From NCBI GenBank assembly GCA_001782045.1, contig MFNK01000004.1, forward strand, positions 1-8,799: a stretch of DNA of 8,799 bases, given 5' to 3'. The notes under the pieces were generated by a model. That model was not told the DNA's origin. It saw only the letters and a list, made by a program, of their open reading frames with translations, and did no database searches. Shown here in pieces: positions 5,040 through 8,799 of this stretch. Each line of letters opens with the position of its first letter. The stretch's first letter is position 1. This DNA comes from Candidatus Levybacteria bacterium RIFCSPHIGHO2_01_FULL_36_15b (GTDB lineage: Bacteria > Patescibacteria > Microgenomatia > Levybacterales > UBA12049). The translations under genes and the position numbers were made by a program.

Positions 5040-6320
5040 ATGAGTGAGCAAGAAGGAATCAAACCTCAAGAAGTACAGACGCAAGAAGAAGAAATTTTAG
5101 CTGAACCTAAAAAGAAAGCGCCATCGATGAGTCGCCGAAAATTTCTGCAACTTGCTTTAGCTAGTACTGCGACTGTGATTGGAGCAAAAAGTTTCCAAGT
5201 ACTAAACGATCATCCAGAATTTGTTGATAAAACAGCAAGATCACTACAATCAGGAAAAATAATTGAAGATGTAAAGCAGGTTGTCGAGTCCCAACTGAGA
5301 ATCGGCAATGGTGAAATAACTTTAAGAGTCCCGGAGGTTTCTAAATATCAACAGGAAGAATGGATGCCAGAAGTATCAGATTCAGTGCAAATTTTAGAGG
5401 CAGTTAAGGGAAAGAGACAATTCCCGTTGTTATTTTTTGATGTAACCAACTCTGTTTCGGTTGTCGGTGCAGAAAAAAAGCAGGGAAAACATAACGGTTT
5501 AGATGTGTTATTTTACGATTTAGCTAAACCTCTTAATCAGAAGAGGTCGTTGGTTTTACCAAGACCCCAGTATCAATTACCTAATATGCCTGGAGTTAAA
5601 GCTGTATATGCGCAGTATAAAATGTATGCGTGGGCTGATGGACATAAGGAGACAGAATCACAGTTACCATATAGCGGAAATAGAGGAGGAATGGTACTAA
5701 CTAAGAATAGAGGATTAGTTGTTGCCACTCCCGAAGAATTTTCAGCATACCACGCAAGTAGTGTAAAAGCTCCAGGACATGCCGGAGTACAGGCATTAAT
5801 GGAGTTTGGATTTGTAATTGATTCAGTTGATGTAGAGGGCTCGTTTAAAGCACTTGAAGGTGCATCACCGATATTAAAGGATCTTGTTTATAGTGTGGAA
5901 AATATGAATGGTCTTTTTACTATTCATTATCCGGACGGCAGTCATAAAACTTATCTTTTGGCAGCATATGAGCCTAATTTATCAGTATCTTTTTTAGATC
6001 CGGAATCGCAAATATCAGGAATGAATCTGATACAACTAACTCAAGTAGTCGATCAATTCAGAAAACAATCAGGAGGAGATAGATTCACAATTGCTATTAC
6101 AGATCCGTCAGATGTCGCTTCGAATTGTTATACTCCTATGAGTTTAAGTAAAGAGGAATTAGATCTGAAAGGTTTCCCATATGCCAAAAATACTTTCAAT
6201 CCATCTTTGATGAAGGATTTAGAGATAGAAGAAAAGTATTTTAGAACAATAGGTTCACCGGATAATTTCACTTTTCCTGAAAATTCTTTCCCTTGGGTGT
6301 TAGCAAGTCAGAAGATATAG
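5040..6320 (+). CDS. Uncharacterised exported protein with twin-arginine signal
   Basis: The 426-residue protein has a charged N-region rich in Gln and Glu, then SMSRRKFLQLALASTATVIG at 29-48. That is a twin-arginine motif (SRRKFLQ, R32-R33) followed by a short, weakly hydrophobic core typical of Tat substrates. Cleavage near A49 is possible but no strong AxA site is seen, so it may stay anchored. The rest (about 55-426) looks globular and secreted, and I do not recognise its family. Segments such as SGNRGGMVLTKNRGLVVAT (217-235), followed by VIDSVDVEGSF, only vaguely recall phosphodiester glycosidase-like (NAGPA) folds, and I do not assert that. It has a single Cys near residue 361. The start is supported by the -10 box 6 nt upstream; M30 is an alternative start that would place the RR motif at the very N-terminus. 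Repeats A and B flank the gene. Confidence 0.75.
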   Translation: MSEQEGIKPQEVQTQEEEILAEPKKKAPSMSRRKFLQLALASTATVIGAKSFQVLNDHPEFVDKTARSLQSGKIIEDVKQVVESQLRIGNGEITLRVPEVSKYQQEEWMPEVSDSVQILEAVKGKRQFPLLFFDVTNSVSVVGAEKKQGKHNGLDVLFYDLAKPLNQKRSLVLPRPQYQLPNMPGVKAVYAQYKMYAWADGHKETESQLPYSGNRGGMVLTKNRGLVVATPEEFSAYHASSVKAPGHAGVQALMEFGFVIDSVDVEGSFKALEGASPILKDLVYSVENMNGLFTIHYPDGSHKTYLLAAYEPNLSVSFLDPESQISGMNLIQLTQVVDQFRKQSGGDRFTIAITDPSDVASNCYTPMSLSKEELDLKGFPYAKNTFNPSLMKDLEIEEKYFRTIGSPDNFTFPENSFPWVLASQKI

Positions 6321-6332
6321 TTTAAATTCCAA

Positions 6333-6433
6333 AATAAAAAGTTCCGACAAAGTCCCTCCTTCATGCCTCCTTCGCCGAAGTAGCTACGAAGGCCGAGTAA
6401 AACTACGGAGGGCAAAGCAACCAGAGCGAGCAT
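6333..6433. repeat. Intergenic repeat B, copy 2, interrupted by a 64-bp insert
   Basis: The left part (6333-6354, containing AAAAGTTCCGACAAAGTC) and the right part (6418-6433, CAACCAGAGCGAGCAT) match copy 1 at 1571-1607. There the two parts abut, sharing one C. Here they are split by 6355-6418. The copy starts 12 nt after the Tat-signal gene stop. Confidence 0.75.
6354..6412. mobile_element. Putative MITE-like structured insert within repeat B
   Basis: The insert is bounded by the inverted ends CCCTCC (6354-6359) and GGAGGG (6407-6412), and CAAAG lies on both sides (6348-6352 and 6413-6417), like a target duplication. Inside, CCTTCG (6369-6374) pairs with CGAAGG (6387-6392), and CTTCGCCGAAG is itself palindromic. 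It is GC-richer than its surroundings and has no coding capacity. A modular structured repeat that never moved is the alternative. Confidence 0.4.
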
Positions 6434-6496
6434 ATATTTTTAGCTTCAAATAGCCTCAAAAGATGTGCGTAGTTTCTTAATTTGATTTAGAACCGG

Positions 6497-6502
6497 TATA
6501 AT
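6497..6502 (+). promoter_or_regulatory. -10 box of the leaderless P-loop kinase gene
   Basis: A perfect TATAAT ends 7 nt before the ATG at 6510. At 17-bp spacing the -35 position reads TTCTTA, which is weak. No Shine-Dalgarno is present. Confidence 0.7.
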
Positions 6503-6509
6503 AACGTTT

Positions 6510-6998
6510 ATGAAAACACAACCTATCGTTTATCTAATTTGTGGATTTATTGGTGCAGGTAAAACTACTTTTGCAAAGAAGCTAGAGAAAAAAACACGTG
6601 CAGTGAGAATCACGAAAGATGAGTGGTCAATTCGTTTAATTGGAAACGATCCCACAATCGATGGATATGCCGAATGGGATACTAAAATCATCGGGTTATC
6701 AAGGGATGTTGCATTCCAACTTGCTGAGAAAGGTATTGATGTCATTATTGACGAGGGATTTTGGGAAAAAGAAACACGAGATGAGATGAGAAGAAGAACG
6801 GGTACAATTGGTGCTAAAGCGGTAATGTACTATCTTGATACTCCGATAGAAACGATACGAGAAAGGGTTGTGGGAAGAAACGATAATTTCACGAAAGACT
6901 CTTTTAAGATTAGCAGAGAAATGTTGGATAATTATCTGAAAAATTGGCAAGCTCCTACCGAAGATGAAGATTACGTTCTCGCCAGTGAAGTGAAATAA
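6510..6998 (+). CDS. P-loop kinase-like ATP-binding protein (AAA_33 / zeta-toxin-like fold)
   Basis: The 162-residue protein begins with a beta strand and Walker A, GFIGAGKTT at 12-20 (K18, T19). ITKDEW at 35-40 places D37 where nucleoside-kinase-like P-loop proteins bind substrate. VIIDEGF at 78-84 is a Walker B-like strand with D81. RERVVGR at 117-123 looks like the arginine-bearing LID. The short, single-domain layout fits the AAA_33 group of small-molecule kinases, near zeta-toxin and chloramphenicol phosphotransferase types; it is not a AAA+ machine. The substrate is unknown, and no antitoxin partner (epsilon-like) lies beside it, so a toxin role is not supported. The start is set by the -10 box 7 nt upstream. 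The gene stands alone between the repeat-B copy and the ATPase/STAS operon. Confidence 0.85.
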   Translation: MKTQPIVYLICGFIGAGKTTFAKKLEKKTRAVRITKDEWSIRLIGNDPTIDGYAEWDTKIIGLSRDVAFQLAEKGIDVIIDEGFWEKETRDEMRRRTGTIGAKAVMYYLDTPIETIRERVVGRNDNFTKDSFKISREMLDNYLKNWQAPTEDEDYVLASEVK

Positions 6999-7162
6999 AG
7001 TATATCAATTCTTAATATCCTCCTTCCCTAAAACTAATGTTGTAATGATAAATTGAAGATAGAATAGATCGATTGAATGTTCGCTAAACTAACGTCTAAC
7101 TGAAGTTTCTTGTTCCTGAACATATCCACGAGTGGGAGCAAAATTAGCATGCAATCTTCCTC

Positions 7163-7174
7163 CCGGGAATGGTA
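7163..7174. repeat. Degraded third copy of the CCGGGAAT dyad
   Basis: CCGGGAATGGTA matches the two full dyads downstream with three bases (CCT) missing. It lies 28 bp before the next copy, close to their 29-bp spacing. Confidence 0.45.
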
Positions 7175-7187
7175 CGTTCGAAAAAGC

Positions 7188-7205
7188 TTACCGGGAATCC
7201 TGGTA
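7188..7205. promoter_or_regulatory. Distal candidate operator of the ATPase/STAS operon
   Basis: TTACCGGGAATCCTGGTA contains a dyad, TACCGGG and CCTGGTA around AAT, with one G-T type mismatch. An identical 18-bp copy lies 29 bp downstream at 7217-7234. Confidence 0.65.
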
Positions 7206-7213
7206 GTGCTTGA

Positions 7214-7238
7214 ATTTTACCGGGAATCCTGGTAAAAT
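7214..7238. promoter_or_regulatory. Proximal candidate operator overlapping the ATPase/STAS promoter
   Basis: The core (7217-7234) is identical to the distal 18-bp site. Here the dyad extends to 11-bp arms, ATTTTACCGGG (7214-7224) and CCTGGTAAAAT (7228-7238), matching 10 of 11. It covers the -35 position and most of the promoter spacer and touches the -10 box, so bound protein should repress. It lies upstream of the predicted transcription start, which favours a DNA site over an RNA hairpin. Confidence 0.65.
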
Positions 7239-7243
7239 ATAAC
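7238..7243 (+). promoter_or_regulatory. -10 box of the leaderless ATPase/STAS operon
   Basis: TATAAC ends 6 nt before the ATG at 7250, and TTTTAC (7215-7220) lies at the -35 position with a 17-bp spacer. The geometry equals that of the Tat-signal gene. Confidence 0.6.
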
Positions 7244-7249
7244 TAGATT

Positions 7250-8212
7250 ATGAGAATTCATATACCAAATAGTGCCTTTTTAGGTAATATTGACCCCTTT
7301 CTTAGAGCTTTTGATACATCTAATCCTAATATATTGGAAATTACTGCTAATAAAAAGTGGATTTCTGTACATCCTGTGGTGTTAGCTATGATCGCAGCCT
7401 TAGGTTTGTCATTGAAGCCAGAACAGATTACTTGTGAACATATGGAAGCTACATCAAAACATTATTTGAAGAGAATGGGTTTATTTGATTTATTACAAAT
7501 AAAATCTGGTATTGAAATAGTCGAACACGAAGCGGCAGGAAGATTTATACCTTTAACTCAGATCAAAGACAGCGCTCATTTAACCAAATTTTTAACTGAA
7601 ATGATTCCATTATTACATCTTAAACCGGATCAAGTAGAACCTATTCGTTATATCATGAGTGAATTAACTAGAAATGTTTTTGAACATGCAAGAACTGATA
7701 TAGGAGCAATTCTTTGCGCTCAATACTATAAAAAAAGCAATACTATTCGAATAGGAATTGTAGATAGAGGAATAGGAATTAAATCTTCAATAGGCGCTGT
7801 GTACAGAGTAACAAACGATCTTCAAGCTATCCAATTAGCATTGACTCCTGGTGTGACTGGAACTACCGATAGGATTGGAGGTACAGAATTTAATGCAGGG
7901 GCTGGTTTATTCTTTATTAAATCTATTGCTAAGGTTAATAGAGACTTTTTTGTCATATATAGTGGAAGTGGATTGTATAAATTACTAAGGGAGAGCTCCT
8001 CAAAAAGAATTCGATTACAAAGCAATCCCTTTAAAGATAAGCATTCTAAAAATGAAGATTTGCCTTATTGGCAAGGCACAGTTGTGGGAGTCGATATAAA
8101 TCTAGATAATCGTGAAGAGTTTTCGTTGTTACTTGAATTAATTAGGGATACATATTCAAAATCTGTGAGAGAAAGAAAAAAAGAATTTTTTAAAAAACCT
8201 AAATTTATATGA
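7250..8212 (+). CDS. GHKL-fold ATPase, SpoIIAB/RsbW-like, with N-terminal extension
   Basis: The 320-residue protein carries a histidine-kinase-like ATPase domain at about 118-285. The N box is SELTRNVFEHA (137-147; E138 and N142 for metal and ATP), the G1 box VDRGIGI (171-177) and the G2 box NAGAGLFFIKSIA (215-227). WQGTVVGVDI (274-283) is the closing strand. No phospho-acceptor His domain or membrane segment is present, so it is not a normal sensor kinase; it resembles the anti-sigma kinases SpoIIAB and RsbW. The first 80 residues contain WISVHPVVLAMIAALGL, which could be a divergent STAS-like fold, then YLKRMGLFDLL; this is inference. The tail is basic (VRERKKEFFKKPK). It overlaps the STAS-like gene by 4 nt (ATGA), as expected for interacting partners. 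The two dyads upstream suggest tight control. The regulated target is unknown. Confidence 0.88.
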   Translation: MRIHIPNSAFLGNIDPFLRAFDTSNPNILEITANKKWISVHPVVLAMIAALGLSLKPEQITCEHMEATSKHYLKRMGLFDLLQIKSGIEIVEHEAAGRFIPLTQIKDSAHLTKFLTEMIPLLHLKPDQVEPIRYIMSELTRNVFEHARTDIGAILCAQYYKKSNTIRIGIVDRGIGIKSSIGAVYRVTNDLQAIQLALTPGVTGTTDRIGGTEFNAGAGLFFIKSIAKVNRDFFVIYSGSGLYKLLRESSSKRIRLQSNPFKDKHSKNEDLPYWQGTVVGVDINLDNREEFSLLLELIRDTYSKSVRERKKEFFKKPKFI

Positions 8213-8493
8213 AAGAAATAATTCTTCTACCTATAGTGGGTACATTTGCTGAAGATAAAGATAAAGCCCGGGATATTAGACTTAACAAAATAATACCTAT
8301 TTTGGATGTGGAAAAACAAATTATTCTAAACTTTGAAGGAATTGAATCTGCCACTCAATCATTCATTCACGCTTTAATAAGTGATATCATCAGACAAAAA
8401 GGGAGTAAAATACTAGACAATATATACTTTAAATCATGTAATGAAAATATTCAAAAAATAATAAATATCGTTGTCGAATATATGCAAGTGTAG
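8209..8493 (+). CDS. STAS-like DUF4325 protein, likely partner of the ATPase
   Basis: The 94-residue protein fits the STAS-like DUF4325 family. IILNFEGIESATQSFIHAL (38-56) is its signature strand-turn-helix, and T49/S51 sit where SpoIIAA-type antagonists carry the phosphorylated Ser. The size suits a single STAS domain, and there is no signal or membrane segment. It starts inside the stop of the ATPase gene (ATGA, 8209-8212) and has no Shine-Dalgarno, so its translation should be coupled. By analogy, the ATPase may phosphorylate it, or bind it when dephosphorylated. That role is inferred from family and operon; the use of this pair in the cell is not established. Confidence 0.85.
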   Translation: MKEIILLPIVGTFAEDKDKARDIRLNKIIPILDVEKQIILNFEGIESATQSFIHALISDIIRQKGSKILDNIYFKSCNENIQKIINIVVEYMQV

Positions 8494-8507
8494 TCATTAT
8501 CAACCAA

Positions 8508-8540
8508 AACGGAAAGTTGGAATATCCTTCTTTTTTCTTT
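8508..8540 (+). terminator. Weak terminator-like hairpin after the STAS-like gene
   Basis: AAAG and GGA pair with TCC and CTTT around an ATA loop, with a TT/TT internal mismatch, and a T-rich tail follows. The stem is imperfect, so this is tentative. Confidence 0.3.
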
Positions 8541-8562
8541 CAGATCTAGAATGACTCAATAA

Positions 8563-8571
8563 TGCTATAAT
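8563..8571 (+). promoter_or_regulatory. Extended -10 promoter of the nucleotidyltransferase gene
   Basis: TGCTATAAT (8563-8571) is an extended -10 element (TGnTATAAT). The ATG follows 10 nt later at 8582, again with no Shine-Dalgarno. No clear -35 is seen, as is usual for extended -10 promoters. Confidence 0.7.
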
Positions 8572-8581
8572 AGTGCATACT

Positions 8582-8799
8582 ATGCAAACAAACAATTTAT
8601 ATCAAAACACAAAAGATATTTTTTCCCAGTATGGGGTCAAAAAAGCTGCTGTTTTCGGCTCGTATGCTCGTGGTGATAATAAAGATGATAGTGATATTGA
8701 TATTCTAGTTCAGCTAGGAAAATCTATGAGCTCCTGAGTTTCCCACTTTTTCATTCCAAAATTAAATAGGTGTTTTGACAGTATATTTGTTGTTAAAAA
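8582..8799 (+). pseudogene. Broken MNT-type nucleotidyltransferase, cut by the window edge
   Basis: The frame gives 51 residues and stops at TGA (8735-8737). It contains the minimal nucleotidyltransferase signature GSYARGDNKDDSDIDILV at 26-43, with metal-binding D38 and D40. Intact MNT proteins run to about 95-110 residues and supply a third Asp in a KVDLV-type strand. Here GKSMSS is cut off where the family usually continues SMSLLxF. A one-base shift after 8730 reads LLSF before another stop, and the original frame after the TGA is open to the window end (FDSIFVVK near 65-72 faintly resembles the missing strand). This suggests indel decay or a sequencing error. MNT proteins usually pair with a HEPN toxin; any partner would lie beyond the window. 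Confidence 0.65.

Noticed and set aside
6510..6998. Zeta-type toxin of a toxin-antitoxin pair
   Set aside because: The protein is short, has its own promoter, and no small antitoxin gene adjoins it.
7163..7234. Three repeats at 28-29 bp spacing as a short CRISPR array
   Set aside because: The full repeats are 18 bp, leaving 11-bp gaps, the first copy is degraded, and they sit on a promoter. Operator sites fit better.
407..7249. Integron attC sites between the genes
   Set aside because: I looked for RYYYAAC paired with GTTRRRY. GTCTAAC occurs near 7094 and TTTAGAC near 514, but no spacer shows a proper pair with a hairpin between, and no intI is visible.
8735..8737. TGA read as Gly, as in Gracilibacteria and Absconditabacteria, which would extend the nucleotidyltransferase
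   Set aside because: TGA ends the genes at 1565 and 8212 at natural C-termini, and the residues after this TGA do not clearly resume the family.

Overview
Organism. The window is AT-rich and uses the standard code: the genes ending at 1565 and 8212 stop at TGA. The most telling trait is promoter geometry. Seven genes, including a small one proposed here, have a sigma70-type -10 box ending only 6-8 nt before the ATG and no Shine-Dalgarno, so their mRNAs should be leaderless. With the short accessory-type genes and the recurring intergenic repeats, this suggests a Patescibacteria/CPR genome, perhaps of the Microgenomates type. No rRNA or other marker gene is present, so the assignment is an inference.

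Layout. All convincing genes lie on the + strand and mostly look like independent single-gene units: a DUF1428 protein with a strong Shine-Dalgarno and its own terminator (27-407); an APH/choline-kinase-fold phosphotransferase (585-1565); a canonical Fic protein with a C-terminal winged helix (1752-2894); a four-helix membrane protein (3106-3480); a second Fic protein with an N-terminal HTH and Gln in place of the catalytic His (3597-4652); a candidate 41-residue leaderless protein (4727-4852); a protein of unknown function with a twin-arginine signal (5040-6320); a P-loop kinase-like protein (6510-6998); a GHKL ATPase overlapping a STAS-like DUF4325 gene by 4 nt (7250-8493); and a broken MNT-type nucleotidyltransferase running off the window (8582-8799).

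Regulatory and repeat DNA. The spacers are unusually rich. The Fic promoter has a perfect 10-bp inverted repeat around its -10 box and a predicted leader hairpin that encloses the start codon. A 16-bp perfect palindrome lies before the membrane-protein promoter, and half of it recurs before the second Fic gene. Two near-identical 18-bp dyads, 29 bp apart, precede the ATPase/STAS operon, with a degraded third copy. A promoter-containing repeat (A) precedes both the phosphotransferase and the Tat-signal gene, and a second repeat (B) follows both. One B copy carries a 64-bp structured insertion.

How the genes may work together. Only ATPase/STAS is a clear two-gene operon. By analogy with SpoIIAB/SpoIIAA and RsbW/RsbV it could be a partner-switching module, but no sigma factor is visible. 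The two Fic genes around the small membrane protein form the other notable neighbourhood. The whole reads as an accessory, possibly cassette-like region. No integrase, transposase or CRISPR array is visible.
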